Notes: generated by a model not told the origin, from the letters alone. A DNA stretch of 64,000 bases from JADKAC01 sp964492065 (GCA_964492065.1 CAZBHH010000013.1:3481-67480); one strand, 5' to 3'. Counted from the stretch's first letter, positions 17,851 through 31,570 are shown. Made by a program: numbers and translations.

Positions 17851-18602
17851 TCAACTATTTCTGATATAGTATAACCGGGCCGGTCATTTTTTTTATTTTG
17901 AAAAACGAATGCCATGGCACCTCCCGCCAAAGCAATGAGTTTGATAAAATTATAACTGCTGTCACCGGTATATCGCACATTGTGTTTTACTTCGATCGTT
18001 GTAATCGAATTGGTACAGCGACGAACGGCTATGGGTAAATAAAAATTCCGGTACGGCAAGTTTCGTATTTTTTCAATTACTGCCCTGCTGTAAATACCAA
18101 AGTTGGCGGTGCGATAATGTATTCTCTGCATCATCAATACCGATAGTACGTTATTAAACAACCATGCATTCAATTTATAATATGCACTGCCTATCTTTAC
18201 CCGCCTGTCAGCCAAGACTACTTCTACTTCTTCGGCAATTGCCTTCCTGTACATGTCGGGTAAATAAGCCGGGTTGTCCTGCAAATCGCCATCCATTACA
18301 AAACACCATTTCGCCCGGGCGTATTCAAGACCTGCCCGTATAGCCTGATGCTGCCCGTAATTTTTATCAAACCGCAGGCCTGTTATCCAATTGCAGTTGC
18401 GATGCTGTATTTCAATTTCTTTCCAGGACGCATCCTCGCTGCCGTCATCCACGAAAATAACCCGGTACTGCCCGCTGAAGGTTGCCATGCCGGCAGCAAT
18501 TTTTTCTGTAAGTACCGGTAAAATTGCCGCACAATTGTAAATGGGAATTATGATATCAAATTCTCGCAAGTCACCCCGTTTACGCTTTTGCTGTGGGTCC
18601 AA
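17847..18602 (-). CDS. Glycosyltransferase family 2
   Basis: 251 residues. GT-A motifs: FDIIIPIYNCAAIL at the donor site, YRVIFVDDGSEDASW, and CFVMDGDLQDNPAYLPDMY as the metal-binding DxD region. Unlike the other two GT2 genes here it lacks clear C-terminal membrane helices, having one weak hydrophobic stretch (IALAGGAMAFVF). Its ATG at 18602 lies inside the end of the DUF3467 gene (23-bp overlap); an in-frame TTG about 30 bp later would remove the overlap. Ends 4 bp inside the aminotransferase gene. Acts probably on a lipid-linked or surface sugar; specificity unknown. Confidence 0.85.
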   Translation of the reverse strand: MDPQQKRKRGDLREFDIIIPIYNCAAILPVLTEKIAAGMATFSGQYRVIFVDDGSEDASWKEIEIQHRNCNWITGLRFDKNYGQHQAIRAGLEYARAKWCFVMDGDLQDNPAYLPDMYRKAIAEEVEVVLADRRVKIGSAYYKLNAWLFNNVLSVLMMQRIHYRTANFGIYSRAVIEKIRNLPYRNFYLPIAVRRCTNSITTIEVKHNVRYTGDSSYNFIKLIALAGGAMAFVFQNKKNDRPGYTISEIVE

Positions 18603-18897
18603 AATTCATCGGCAACCCCTGGATAAAATCACTATCCGTTATTTCGCCATGCGCTGATTCGAATTTTGAAATATTATCCGCCAGCGCTCTTAATAGTCTC
18701 TTGGCGTGTTGGGGAGTCATTAATATTCTGCTTTTCACCTTGGCTTTAGGAATGCCCGGCATTACCCTCACAAAATCTACGATAAATTCAGCATTGGAAT
18801 GTGTGATAATTGCAAGATTCGAATACGTGCCTTCCGCTACATCTTCGGTTAATTCAATGTTCAATTGATTCCCGGGTTTTTCTTTGTGTTCTCCCAT
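18580..18897 (-). CDS. DUF3467 domain-containing protein
   Basis: 105 residues. The core ELTEDVAEGTYSNLAIITHS, then the EFIVDFVRVMPG segment and SRILMTPQHAKRLLRALADN is the DUF3467 signature, found in small cytoplasmic proteins across Bacteroidota and other phyla with no assigned function. It is first in an apparent three-gene unit with a GT2 and a sugar aminotransferase, but DUF3467 genes are elsewhere usually next to rpoC, as here, so the association with rpoBC is the older one. A -7 box is present 20 bp upstream. Confidence 0.9.
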   Translation of the reverse strand: MGEHKEKPGNQLNIELTEDVAEGTYSNLAIITHSNAEFIVDFVRVMPGIPKAKVKSRILMTPQHAKRLLRALADNISKFESAHGEITDSDFIQGLPMNFGPTAKA

Positions 18898-18916
18898 TTC
18901 TGAAATATTTTATTTT

Positions 18917-18924
18917 CAAAATTA
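18917..18924 (-). promoter_or_regulatory. Putative -7 box for the DUF3467-GT2-aminotransferase operon
   Basis: Minus-strand TAATTTTG matches TAnnTTTG and sits 20-27 bp before the ATG at 18897. A T-rich stretch about 18 bp farther upstream may be the -33 region. It lies downstream of the rpoC terminator, so the operon has its own start. Confidence 0.5.
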
Positions 18925-18997
18925 GATAATAGACCTGAAAAATATTTTTAATATACGCTTTTAATTGATAATTGCAGTATTCCCGGTGATATACGGT

Positions 18998-19035
18998 AAA
19001 AAAAAGACCGGGATACGCATGCATCCCGGTCTTTT
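18998..19035 (-). terminator. Rho-independent terminator of the tuf-rpl-rpoBC operon
   Basis: On the minus strand AAAAGACCGGGAT pairs perfectly with ATCCCGGTCTTTT (13-bp stem, 8-base loop) followed by eight T. It begins 19 bp after the rpoC stop and is the strongest terminator in the window. Confidence 0.9.
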
Positions 19036-19053
19036 ATTTCCTGCAGAATCAAT

Positions 19054-23373
<4,320 letters not shown>

Positions 23374-23408
23374 ATCTAATCCCCTTTTTTTTAATGGAGT
23401 AAACTGAA

Positions 23409-26400
23409 TTAATCAAATTTTAAATCGAGAGCAAGGCCTCGCAACTCATGCAGCAACACGTTAAACGATTCAGGGATACCGGGTGTCGGCATATTTTCCC
23501 CTTTCACGATCGATTCGTAAGTCTTGGCACGGCCGATAATGTCATCGCTCTTTACCGTCAGCAATTCCTGCAGGATATTTGAGGCGCCATAGGCTTCCAA
23601 TGCCCACACTTCCATTTCACCGAAACGCTGGCCTCCGAATTGCGCCTTTCCGCCCAGGGGTTGCTGGGTAATCAGCGAGTAAGGCCCGATAGAACGTGCG
23701 TGCATTTTATCATCTACCATGTGGTTCAGCTTAATCATGTAGATAACACCCACAGTTGCCTGCTGGTGGAATCGCTCACCGGTTTCGCCGTCATACAGAT
23801 AGGTCTTTCCCAAAGGTGGCAGCCCCGACTGAATTACCTGGTCGGCAATTTCCTCCAAAGTAGCGCCGTCGAATATCGGGGTGGCGTATTTCACGCCCAG
23901 TTTTTCGCCTGCCCAGCCGAGCACGGTTTCATAAATCTGCCCCAGGTTCATCCTCGAAGGAACGCCGAGCGGATTTAAAACGATGTCCACCGGTGTACCG
24001 TCTTCGAGGAACGGCATATCTTCCGAACGCACGATGCGTGCGACGATACCTTTGTTCCCGTGGCGGCCGGCCAGTTTATCGCCCACTTTCAGCTTCCTTT
24101 TCTTGGCTATGAAAACCTTGGCGAGTTTTAATACACCGTTTGGCAATTCATCACCCACGCTGATATTAAATTTCTCACGCTTGAACCGGCCCAGCTCCTC
24201 ATTGACTTTTATGGTGTAGTTGTGCAATGCCATGCGCACCATGTCATCGGTTTCGGCTTCACCGGTCCATCCTCTCGGATCTACGGCGAGGAAATCAATA
24301 GACTCTAATGCCTTTGCACTGAATTTCACTTTGGCGGGAATCAACTCTTCCTTGTAGGCCGTTTTCACCCCTGCGCTTTTCTTTTCTTTCAGGATAACCG
24401 AAAGCTTTTCAATCAACAGGCTGCGCAAATCGTCCAATGCACGGGTATGCTCTTTTTCCAATTTTTCAAGAGCAATCTTTTCACGTGTTTTGGCATTCTT
24501 ATCTTTTTTGGCCTTTGCAAACAGTTTTTTGTCTATAACCGTACCTTCCACGCCGCTTTGCGCTTTCAGCGAAGCATCCTTCACATCGCCTGCCTTATCG
24601 CCAAAAATGGCCCGCAGCAGTTTTTCTTCGGGCGTCGGATCGCTCTCGCCTTTGGGGGTAATCTTACCTATCAGAATATCGCCCTCCCTGACGGTGGCTC
24701 CGATGCGTATGATTCCGTTGGAATCCAGGTCTTTGGTCGCCTCTTCCGAAACGTTAGGTATATCGGCGGTAAGTTCTTCTTCACCCAATTTGGTATCGCG
24801 GACTTCGAGATCGAATTCTTCGATATGAATAGAAGTAAAGATATCTTCCCGTGCGATGCGCTCATTGATAACGATAGCATCTTCAAAATTGTAACCCTTC
24901 CAGGGCATGAAGGCCACTTTCAGGTTTACGCCCAGGGCGAGTTCTCCGTTTTCGGTGGCGTATCCTTCGCAAAGCACTTGCCCCGGCGACACTTTGTCGC
25001 CCTTCTTTACAATCGGTTTAATATTGATACAGGTACTCTGGTTGGTCTTTTTGAACTTGCGCAGTTTATATATTTTGCGGTCTTCCTCAAAACTCACCAG
25101 TTTATCGTTTTCAGACCTGTTGTAGCGAATGATAATCTCGTTGGCATCCGCATATTCAACCACGCCCTCGCCTTCTGCATTAATCAGCATTTTCGAATCC
25201 TCTGCCACTTTCTGTTCCAAACCGGTACCGACAATCGGGGCCTGAGGCCTTAACAGCGGCACCGCCTGGCGTTGCATATTGGAGCCCATCAGGGCACGGT
25301 TTGCGTCGTCGTGCTCGAGGAATGGAATTAACGATGCGGACACGCCGACGATCTGGTTGGGCGCCACATCCATATATTGAATTTGGGTAGGATCGTATTC
25401 GGGAAAATCTCCCTGTTCGCGGCATTTAATCCTTTCGTTGAGGAAGTTTCCCTTGTCATCCACTTCGGCATTAGCCTGCGCAATGACGAGTTTGTCTTCC
25501 TCCTGCGCATTGAGGTACAATACCTCTCCCTTTAAGTCGAGTTTACCGTTTTTCACCTGGCGATAGGGCGTTTCGATAAAGCCCATTTTGTTGATCTTGG
25601 CGTGCACGCACAGAGTGGAAATCAAACCGATATTCGGGCCTTCCGGCGTTTCAATGGTACAGAGGCGTCCGTAGTGGCTATAGTGCACGTCACGCACTTC
25701 AAATCCGGCTCTTTCCCTCGACAACCCGCCGGGACCCAAGGCGGAAATACGCCGTTTATGGGTTATCTCGGCAAGCGGGTTTACCTGGTCGAGAAACTGG
25801 CTGAGCTGGCTCGTTCCGAAGAACGAGTTAATTACAGATGAGAGTGTGCGGGCGTTAATCAATTCGATGGGTGTAAACACCTCGTTATCCCTGACGTTCA
25901 TGCGCTCGCGGATGGTTCTGGCCATACGGGCCAATCCGACGCCGAATTGCGCATACAACTGTTCGCCTACTGTCCTTACCCGGCGATTGCTCAGGTGGTC
26001 AATATCATCGATCTCAGCTTTGTTGTTGGACAATTCAACGAGGTACTTTACGATGGCAATGATATCATCTTTAGTAAGCACTTTGGTATCCAGGGCAGTG
26101 TCAAAGCCCAGTTTTTCATTGATTTTAAACCGGCCGACTTCGCCGAGGTCATAGCGTTTGTCGGAAAAGAATAATTTATCGATAATTCCGCGGGCTGTTT
26201 CATCATCGGGTGGTTCTGATCCCCGCAACTGGCGGTAGATTTGCTGCACTGCTTCAATTTCGGAGTTGGAGACATCTTTTTGCAGCGTGTTTAAAATGAT
26301 AGTGTAGTCGCTGGTAATGTCGTCTCTCGTGAGAATGATAGTCTTAGCACCTGTTTCCACTACCTGGCGGATATTTTCTTCGTCGAGTTCCGTATCCCGT

Positions 26401-27221
26401 TCCAATATCACTTCATTGCGCTCAATGGAAACCACTTCACCGGTATCCTCATCCACAAAATCCTCACGCCAGGTCCTTAACACACGTGCGGCGAGTTTGC
26501 GTCCGACATTCTTTTTCAGAGTTTTGGCATCGGCTTTCACCTCTTCGGCAAGTCCGAATAATTCCAGGATATCCTTATCCGTATCGTATCCTATTGCACG
26601 CAAAAGAGTCGTAACCGGGAATTTCTTCTTCCGGTCGATATAGGCGTACATCACATTATTGATGTCGGTTGCAAATTCCATCCATGCCCCTTTAAAGGGA
26701 ATCACCCTGGCGGAATAAATTTTTGAACCGTTGGGATGTATGCTTTGTCCGAAGAACACACCGGGCGAGCGGTGTAACTGAGAGACCACGATGCGTTCGG
26801 CGCCGTTAATAATAAATGTGCCTTTAGGCGACATATAGGGGATGTTGCCTAAGAATACGTCCTGAACAATCGTCTTAAAATCAATATGCTCTTCATCGTT
26901 ACACGACAGGCGCAGTTTAGCCTTGAGCGGAACGCTGTAGGTGAGCCCTCTTTCAATACATTCCTCGATGCTGTACCGCGGCGGGTCAATGAAGTAATCG
27001 AGAAATTCCAGCACGAAAATATTGCGGGCATCGGTAATTGGGAAATTTTCCGAGAACACCCGGAATAATCCCTCATTACTGCGGTTTTCCTGCGTTGTTT
27101 CCAACTGGAAAAAATCCTTAAATGATTTAAGCTGTATCTCTAATAGGTCGGGATAATTATCGGAACTTTTAATTTTCCCGAAATTGACCCTCTTTTGTTT
27201 TTTAGATGGACTTACGTGCAT
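23409..27221 (-). CDS. rpoB: DNA-directed RNA polymerase subunit beta
   Basis: 1270 residues. Rifampicin-pocket region FFGTSQLSQFLDQVNPLAEITHKRRISALGPGG is present in wild-type form (the H and S positions where resistance arises are intact). C-terminal catalytic signatures GRHGNKG (lysine-binding of substrate) and GKAQFGGQRFGEMEVWALEAYGA are visible. A Bacteroidota-type insertion rich in lysine (AKAKKDKNAKTREK) lies around residue 890. Co-transcribed with rplL upstream across a 113-bp spacer holding a small hairpin, and with rpoC downstream. Confidence 0.99.
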   Translation of the reverse strand: MHVSPSKKQKRVNFGKIKSSDNYPDLLEIQLKSFKDFFQLETTQENRSNEGLFRVFSENFPITDARNIFVLEFLDYFIDPPRYSIEECIERGLTYSVPLKAKLRLSCNDEEHIDFKTIVQDVFLGNIPYMSPKGTFIINGAERIVVSQLHRSPGVFFGQSIHPNGSKIYSARVIPFKGAWMEFATDINNVMYAYIDRKKKFPVTTLLRAIGYDTDKDILELFGLAEEVKADAKTLKKNVGRKLAARVLRTWREDFVDEDTGEVVSIERNEVILERDTELDEENIRQVVETGAKTIILTRDDITSDYTIILNTLQKDVSNSEIEAVQQIYRQLRGSEPPDDETARGIIDKLFFSDKRYDLGEVGRFKINEKLGFDTALDTKVLTKDDIIAIVKYLVELSNNKAEIDDIDHLSNRRVRTVGEQLYAQFGVGLARMARTIRERMNVRDNEVFTPIELINARTLSSVINSFFGTSQLSQFLDQVNPLAEITHKRRISALGPGGLSRERAGFEVRDVHYSHYGRLCTIETPEGPNIGLISTLCVHAKINKMGFIETPYRQVKNGKLDLKGEVLYLNAQEEDKLVIAQANAEVDDKGNFLNERIKCREQGDFPEYDPTQIQYMDVAPNQIVGVSASLIPFLEHDDANRALMGSNMQRQAVPLLRPQAPIVGTGLEQKVAEDSKMLINAEGEGVVEYADANEIIIRYNRSENDKLVSFEEDRKIYKLRKFKKTNQSTCINIKPIVKKGDKVSPGQVLCEGYATENGELALGVNLKVAFMPWKGYNFEDAIVINERIAREDIFTSIHIEEFDLEVRDTKLGEEELTADIPNVSEEATKDLDSNGIIRIGATVREGDILIGKITPKGESDPTPEEKLLRAIFGDKAGDVKDASLKAQSGVEGTVIDKKLFAKAKKDKNAKTREKIALEKLEKEHTRALDDLRSLLIEKLSVILKEKKSAGVKTAYKEELIPAKVKFSAKALESIDFLAVDPRGWTGEAETDDMVRMALHNYTIKVNEELGRFKREKFNISVGDELPNGVLKLAKVFIAKKRKLKVGDKLAGRHGNKGIVARIVRSEDMPFLEDGTPVDIVLNPLGVPSRMNLGQIYETVLGWAGEKLGVKYATPIFDGATLEEIADQVIQSGLPPLGKTYLYDGETGERFHQQATVGVIYMIKLNHMVDDKMHARSIGPYSLITQQPLGGKAQFGGQRFGEMEVWALEAYGASNILQELLTVKSDDIIGRAKTYESIVKGENMPTPGIPESFNVLLHELRGLALDLKFD

Positions 27222-27298
27222 AATTAGCTAAAGTTTGGATTAAATCAAATAGAAATAAGGCTTAGCCCGAAAACCCGGAGAAAGCCTTTCTGATCTAA

Positions 27299-27314
27299 CC
27301 ACGCAATGGCGTGG
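27299..27314 (-). other. Small hairpin in the rplL-rpoB spacer (possible attenuator or processing site)
   Basis: CCACGC / GCGTGG six-base stem with a four-base loop, 21 bp beyond the rplL stop codon. There is no following T-run, so it is not a standard terminator. In E. coli the same spacer holds an attenuator and an RNase III site; a similar role here is by position only. Confidence 0.35.
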
Positions 27315-27334
27315 CTAAAGTAAAATCAAGAAAA

Positions 27335-27718
27335 TTACTTAATCTCAACTTCAGCCCCTGCCTCCTTTAACTTTGCTGCAATATCTTCTGCTTCTGCTTT
27401 ACTTACACCTTCTTTCACGTTACTTGGAGTATTGTCGGTCAAATCTTTTGCCTCCTTTAATCCAAGGCCGGTTATATCTTTTACGATTTTCACCACATTC
27501 AATTTTGCAGCTCCGGCGCTTTTAAGCACGACGTCGAAGGCTGTCTTTTCAGCTTCAGCAGCTCCGGCGCTACCTGCGCCACCACCGCCTGCAACCATTA
27601 CCGGCGCAGCTGCGGCAGGTTCTATGCCGTACTCGTCTTTTAGGATTTTAGCGAGTTCGTTTACCTCTTTTACAGATAAATTAACCAACTTTTCTGCAAA
27701 CTCTTTTAATTCTACCAT
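27335..27718 (-). CDS. rplL: 50S ribosomal protein L7/L12
   Basis: 127 residues. N-terminal dimerisation helix (FAEKLVNLSVKEVNELAKIL), alanine/glycine-rich hinge (AAAPVMVAGGGGAGSAGAAEA) and C-terminal factor-binding domain with KTAFDVVLKSAG and IKVVKDITGLGLKEAKDL-like sequence. It forms the flexible stalk that recruits EF-Tu, EF-G and other GTPases. Follows rplJ by 47 bp. Normal length for the family. Confidence 0.98.
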   Translation of the reverse strand: MVELKEFAEKLVNLSVKEVNELAKILKDEYGIEPAAAAPVMVAGGGGAGSAGAAEAEKTAFDVVLKSAGAAKLNVVKIVKDITGLGLKEAKDLTDNTPSNVKEGVSKAEAEDIAAKLKEAGAEVEIK

Positions 27719-27765
27719 TGCTTTGATTTTTATTGTTTTTTAAAATTGTATGACTATAAAATGTG

Positions 27766-28293
27766 TTATGCTTCTCTTTCTGAAAGGGTCTTTACTATTC
27801 CGGCTAACTTGCCTCCGCCTGACTGCAGTGCTGAAATCACATTGCGTGCCGGGCTTTGTAACAAACCGATAATTTCGCCGACAAGTTCTTCTTTGGACTT
27901 CATGGATATCAGCGCCTCCAGTGCTCCATCACCCAGGAAGACGCCTTCACCTGCAAAGGCTCCCTTTAAAACGGGTTTTTCCTTGTCGTTTTCCTGGCGG
28001 AATTGCTGAATGACTTTTGCCGGCGCATTAATAGATTCACTAAACATGACGGAAGTAGGCCCGTTCAAAATGCCGAACAGTTCTTCGTATTTCCCGCCAT
28101 GCGACTCCAGTGCTTTGCGCAGTAATGTATTTTTTACCACCTGGAATTTTATGCCCTTATTAAAGCAGAGGCGACGCAATTTGTTCACATCTGCAACGGT
28201 GAGCGTAGAGGCGTCGGCGATAAAAAAATTATCGTATTGCGACACCTGGCTTTTCAACTCTTCAATCGCAAGGGTTTTTTGATCTTTGTTCAT
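27766..28293 (-). CDS. rplJ: 50S ribosomal protein L10
   Basis: 175 residues. N-terminal rRNA-binding domain (YDNFFIADASTLTVADVNKLR, KFQVVKNTLLRKAL) and C-terminal helix (KLAGIVKTLSEREA) that carries L7/L12 dimers. Base of the ribosomal stalk. In many bacteria L10-L12 represses its own mRNA at a leader upstream; the spacer to rplA here is only 32 bp, so any such control must lie partly within rplA. Confidence 0.98.
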   Translation of the reverse strand: MNKDQKTLAIEELKSQVSQYDNFFIADASTLTVADVNKLRRLCFNKGIKFQVVKNTLLRKALESHGGKYEELFGILNGPTSVMFSESINAPAKVIQQFRQENDKEKPVLKGAFAGEGVFLGDGALEALISMKSKEELVGEIIGLLQSPARNVISALQSGGGKLAGIVKTLSEREA

Positions 28294-28325
28294 TGTAATT
28301 GTATTTCTACGTTTCTCTTTATGTA

Positions 28326-29021
28326 TTATGCGCCCGGTATTGTTCTCGTATCAATGGCAATTCCCGGACTCATCGTACTGGCCATTGTGATACTTTTAAA
28401 GTAAATACCCTTAGCTGAAGAGGGTTTCAACCTGGCCAGTGTCCGAATCAATTCCTCACTGTTTTCGGCTAATTGCTCTGTTTTAAAGGAAATCCGGCCG
28501 ATGGAAGAATGGATGATACCGTATTTGTCCACTTTAAAGGCTACTTTTCCTCTTTTCACTTCGGTAACGGCATTGCCTACTTCGTTGGTAACAGTACCCA
28601 CTTTCGGGTTGGGCATCAGGTTTCGCGGCCCGAGTACCCTACCGAGTTTTGCAATTTTCGGCATCACGCTCGGCGTGGCAATTACCACGTCAATATCCGT
28701 CCAGCCGCCCATAATTTTTTCCACGTAATCGTCCAGCCCGACATAATCGGCGCCGGCTTTTTTTGCATCGTCTTCAAACTCCGGCGTACAGAGTACCAGC
28801 ACTTTTTTCACCTTTCCCGTACCGTGGGGCAGTGCGGTAGTTCCCCTGATTGCCTGGTCAGCCTTACGGGGGTCAATGCCCAACCGAATATGCAGGTCCA
28901 CAGATGCATTGAATTTACAGGTGGTTATCAATTTCAAAAGTGCGGACGCTTCCTGAAGGGTGTATAATTTGCCGGGCTCCAGTCTTCCAATAATCTTTTT
29001 TCTGTTCTTCGTAAGTTTCAC
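28326..29021 (-). CDS. rplA: 50S ribosomal protein L1
   Basis: 231 residues. Conserved RLGIDPRKADQAIRGTTALPHGTGK, the PRNLMPNPKVGTVT motif and the C-terminal KGIYFKSITMASTMSPGI segment identify L1, which forms the mobile stalk at the E-site and can repress its own operon by binding rplK-rplA mRNA. Located 28 bp downstream of rplK. Confidence 0.98.
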   Translation of the reverse strand: MKLTKNRKKIIGRLEPGKLYTLQEASALLKLITTCKFNASVDLHIRLGIDPRKADQAIRGTTALPHGTGKVKKVLVLCTPEFEDDAKKAGADYVGLDDYVEKIMGGWTDIDVVIATPSVMPKIAKLGRVLGPRNLMPNPKVGTVTNEVGNAVTEVKRGKVAFKVDKYGIIHSSIGRISFKTEQLAENSEELIRTLARLKPSSAKGIYFKSITMASTMSPGIAIDTRTIPGA

Positions 29022-29049
29022 TTCTTCTATTGTTTAAGTGATCTGTTTA

Positions 29050-29493
29050 TTAATTATTCCACGGCGCATCGCCAATTACATTAATTCCCATACTCCTGGC
29101 AGTACCGGCCACCATTTTCATGGCGCTCTCGATGCTGAAGCAATTCAGGTCGGGCATTTTCTCTTCTGCAATGGATTTCACCTGCTCCCAGGTAACATTG
29201 CCCACTTTATTGCGATTGGGTTCGGCGGATCCTTTTTGCTTTTTTGCCGCTTCCAGGATCAGAACCGTTGCCGGCGGTGTTTTAATGATAAAATCAAAGG
29301 ACTTATCCTTATAAACGGTTATCAATACCGGCAATATCTTTCCCTGCTTATCCTGGGTTCTGGCATTAAACTGCTTGCAGAACTCCATGATATTAATTCC
29401 TTTGGAGCCAAGCGCAGGCCCGATGGGTGGAGCGGGGTTCGCCTGTCCTCCTTTCACCTGTAATTTTACATAGGTAATAATTTCCTTTGCCAT
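29050..29493 (-). CDS. rplK: 50S ribosomal protein L11
   Basis: 147 residues. Opening KLQVKGGQANPAPPIGPALGS with the invariant proline helix, and C-terminal 23S-binding domain with GTARSMGI.V signature. Sits at the GTPase-associated centre and is needed for the stringent response. One base separates it from nusG. Confidence 0.98.
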   Translation of the reverse strand: MAKEIITYVKLQVKGGQANPAPPIGPALGSKGINIMEFCKQFNARTQDKQGKILPVLITVYKDKSFDFIIKTPPATVLILEAAKKQKGSAEPNRNKVGNVTWEQVKSIAEEKMPDLNCFSIESAMKMVAGTARSMGINVIGDAPWNN

Positions 29494-29494
29494 T

Positions 29495-30043
29495 TCAGCT
29501 TACTTTTTCTACTTGTACAAAATTCAATTCAACCGGTGTTCTCCTGCCGAAAATTTTAACTATCACTTTCAACTTTTTCTTGTCTTCATAAATCTCATCC
29601 ACATTGCCTAAGAAATCATTGAACGGCCCGTCGATAATTTTCACGGTTTCACCTATAATAAAAGGTTCGTTCAGCGATACGCCTTCCTCGCTCATTTCAT
29701 CCATTTTGCCCATGATCCGGTTTATTTCCGATTTGCGCAGGGCAACGGGATTCTCTTTGCCGAGGAAATGAATCACATTGGTAATACCCGAGATTGTTTG
29801 CAACATATCGTGTGTTACTTTTCCATCATTCACTTCCAGCAGGATGTATCCCGGCAGCGAGTTTTTTTCCTGTATTACCTTCTTACCGTTTTTAATTTTA
29901 TAAATCTTTTCAGTGGGTACCAATACGTTGAGAACGGCCTGACTCCACCCGTTGCGGTGGACGTTCTGCTCAATGTATTCCTTGAGTTTGCGCTCCTTGC
30001 CGCTTATTACCCGCAATACATACCACTTCGTTTCTTCAGCCAT
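29495..30043 (-). CDS. nusG: Transcription termination/antitermination factor NusG
   Basis: 182 residues from ATG 30043 (an upstream ATG at 30061 would add MTEYGT and overlap the secE stop by one base as TAATG; homologues normally begin near WYVLR, so the shorter form is chosen). NGN domain KWYVLRVISGKERKLKEYIE and C-terminal KOW domain GETVKIIDGPFNDFLGNVDEIY are complete. Couples RNA polymerase with ribosome or Rho. Lies directly after secE, as in most bacteria. Confidence 0.95.
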   Translation of the reverse strand: MAEETKWYVLRVISGKERKLKEYIEQNVHRNGWSQAVLNVLVPTEKIYKIKNGKKVIQEKNSLPGYILLEVNDGKVTHDMLQTISGITNVIHFLGKENPVALRKSEINRIMGKMDEMSEEGVSLNEPFIIGETVKIIDGPFNDFLGNVDEIYEDKKKLKVIVKIFGRRTPVELNFVQVEKVS

Positions 30044-30060
30044 TGTTCCGTATTCAGTCA

Positions 30061-30252
30061 TTAAAATAAACCGTAGAATAAAGTCAGCCCCTCGCTGGAA
30101 ACGAAGTCCATCACAAAAATCACTAATGAAAGAATGACCGCTGCCACCAGTACAATTGTAGCGCTATTCTGCAATTCGGGCCAGGTCGGCCAGTTTACTT
30201 TGTAGCGCAGTTCCTGGTAGGACTCCATGATATATGCTCTGATCTTTTTCAT
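30061..30252 (-). CDS. secE: Preprotein translocase subunit SecE
   Basis: 63 residues, the short single-span form. Amphipathic helix YQELRYKVNWPTWPELQNSATIVL with the conserved KV.WPT motif, then one transmembrane helix (VAAVILSLVIFVMDFV). Part of the SecYEG channel in the inner membrane. Lies between tRNA-Trp and nusG. Confidence 0.96.
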   Translation of the reverse strand: MKKIRAYIMESYQELRYKVNWPTWPELQNSATIVLVAAVILSLVIFVMDFVSSEGLTLFYGLF

Positions 30253-30267
30253 AGTACATTTTTATTG

Positions 30268-30340
30268 CACGGGTGGAGAGACTCGAACTCCCAGCCTACG
30301 GTTTTGGAGACCGCCACTCTACCAATTGAGCTACACCCGT
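30268..30340 (-). tRNA. tRNA-Trp (CCA anticodon)
   Basis: 73-nt cloverleaf: acceptor ACGGGTG/CACCCGT with discriminator G, D-arm GTAGCTCAATTGGTAGAG, anticodon loop CTCCAAA reading CCA, T-arm GGGAGTTCGAGTCTCTC. No encoded CCA end. Located between tuf and secE, the usual place in Bacteroidota and many other phyla. Confidence 0.97.
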
Positions 30341-30382
30341 ATAGGAGGGAACCCGCACGAGTAGCGGACTTCCAACTATCGT

Positions 30383-31570
30383 TTACTTAATAATTTCGGT
30401 TACCTGGCCGGCGCCCACTGTCCTGCCGCCTTCGCGAATTGCAAAGCGCAATCCCTTTTCCATTGCGATAGGATAGATCAGTTTCACCGTCATGGTAATA
30501 TTATCGCCGGGCATCACCATTTCAACGCCATCGGGCAATGTCACCTCGCCGGTAACATCCGTAGTGCGGAAATAAAACTGCGGGCGGTACTTATTAAAGA
30601 ATGGCGTATGACGTCCACCTTCTTCTTTTTTCAGTACATAAGTCTCGCATTTAAATTCGGTATGCGGAGTCACGGAGGCGGGTTTGCAAATTACCATACC
30701 CCTGCGGATCTGATCTTTTTCAATACCACGCAACAGCAGCCCCACGTTATCGCCCGCTTCGCCGCGGTCTAATATTTTGCGGAACATTTCGACACCGGTA
30801 ACGGTAGATTTCATGGTTTCGAATGTCAACCCGATGATATCCACTGCTTCACCTGAGTTGATAACACCCCTTTCGATTCTTCCGGTAGCCACTGTACCGC
30901 GGCCGGTGATGGAGAATACGTCTTCCACCGGCATCAGGAACGGCTTGTCCACTTCCCTGGGAGGAATTGGAATATCGGCATCTACTGCTGCCATCAGGTC
31001 GAGGATTTGCTGCTTACTGCCCGCATCGCCTTCCATGGCCTTGAGTGCAGAACCGCGGATTATGGAAATAGAATCACCGGGGTACTCGTAGAAAGTCAGC
31101 AGGTCGCGGATTTCCATTTCAACGAGATCCAATAATTCGGGGTCATCCACCAGGTCCACTTTATTCATAAAAACCACGATGGCCGGAACGCCTACCTGAC
31201 GGGCTAACAGGATGTGCTCACGGGTTTGCGGCATCGGGCCGTCGGTAGCGGCTACCACGAGGATGGCGCCATCCATTTGGGCAGCACCGGTAACCATGTT
31301 CTTCACATAGTCGGCGTGTCCGGGGCAATCCACGTGTGCATAGTGGCGATTCTGAGTCGCATACTCCACGTGGGATGTATTGATGGTAATACCCCTTTCC
31401 TTTTCTTCAGGTGCATTGTCAATTGAATCATAATCCTTTTTCTCTGCCAGTCCCATATCGGATAAAATCATGGTAATTGCAGCAGTAAGGGTAGTTTTAC
31501 CGTGATCCACGTGCCCAATGGTCCCAATGTTCACGTGCGGTTTTGAACGTACGAATTGTTCTTTAGCCAT
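30383..31570 (-). CDS. tuf: Elongation factor Tu
   Basis: 395 residues. G1 GHVDHGKT, G2 ERGITINTSHVEY, G3 DCPGHADY, G4 NKVD and the C-terminal barrels with the PHTEFKCETYVL segment. Delivers aminoacyl-tRNA to the ribosome. Lies in a transcript with four tRNA genes upstream and tRNA-Trp downstream, 59 bp from tRNA-Thr(GGT). Expected to be highly expressed. Confidence 0.99.
   Translation of the reverse strand: MAKEQFVRSKPHVNIGTIGHVDHGKTTLTAAITMILSDMGLAEKKDYDSIDNAPEEKERGITINTSHVEYATQNRHYAHVDCPGHADYVKNMVTGAAQMDGAILVVAATDGPMPQTREHILLARQVGVPAIVVFMNKVDLVDDPELLDLVEMEIRDLLTFYEYPGDSISIIRGSALKAMEGDAGSKQQILDLMAAVDADIPIPPREVDKPFLMPVEDVFSITGRGTVATGRIERGVINSGEAVDIIGLTFETMKSTVTGVEMFRKILDRGEAGDNVGLLLRGIEKDQIRRGMVICKPASVTPHTEFKCETYVLKKEEGGRHTPFFNKYRPQFYFRTTDVTGEVTLPDGVEMVMPGDNITMTVKLIYPIAMEKGLRFAIREGGRTVGAGQVTEIIK

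Noticed and set aside
24447..25253. Long open frame opposite rpoB (268 codons), and a similar one at 20032-20700 opposite rpoC
   Set aside because: Both are antisense shadows of highly conserved genes with biased codon use; they have no signal, motif or promoter.
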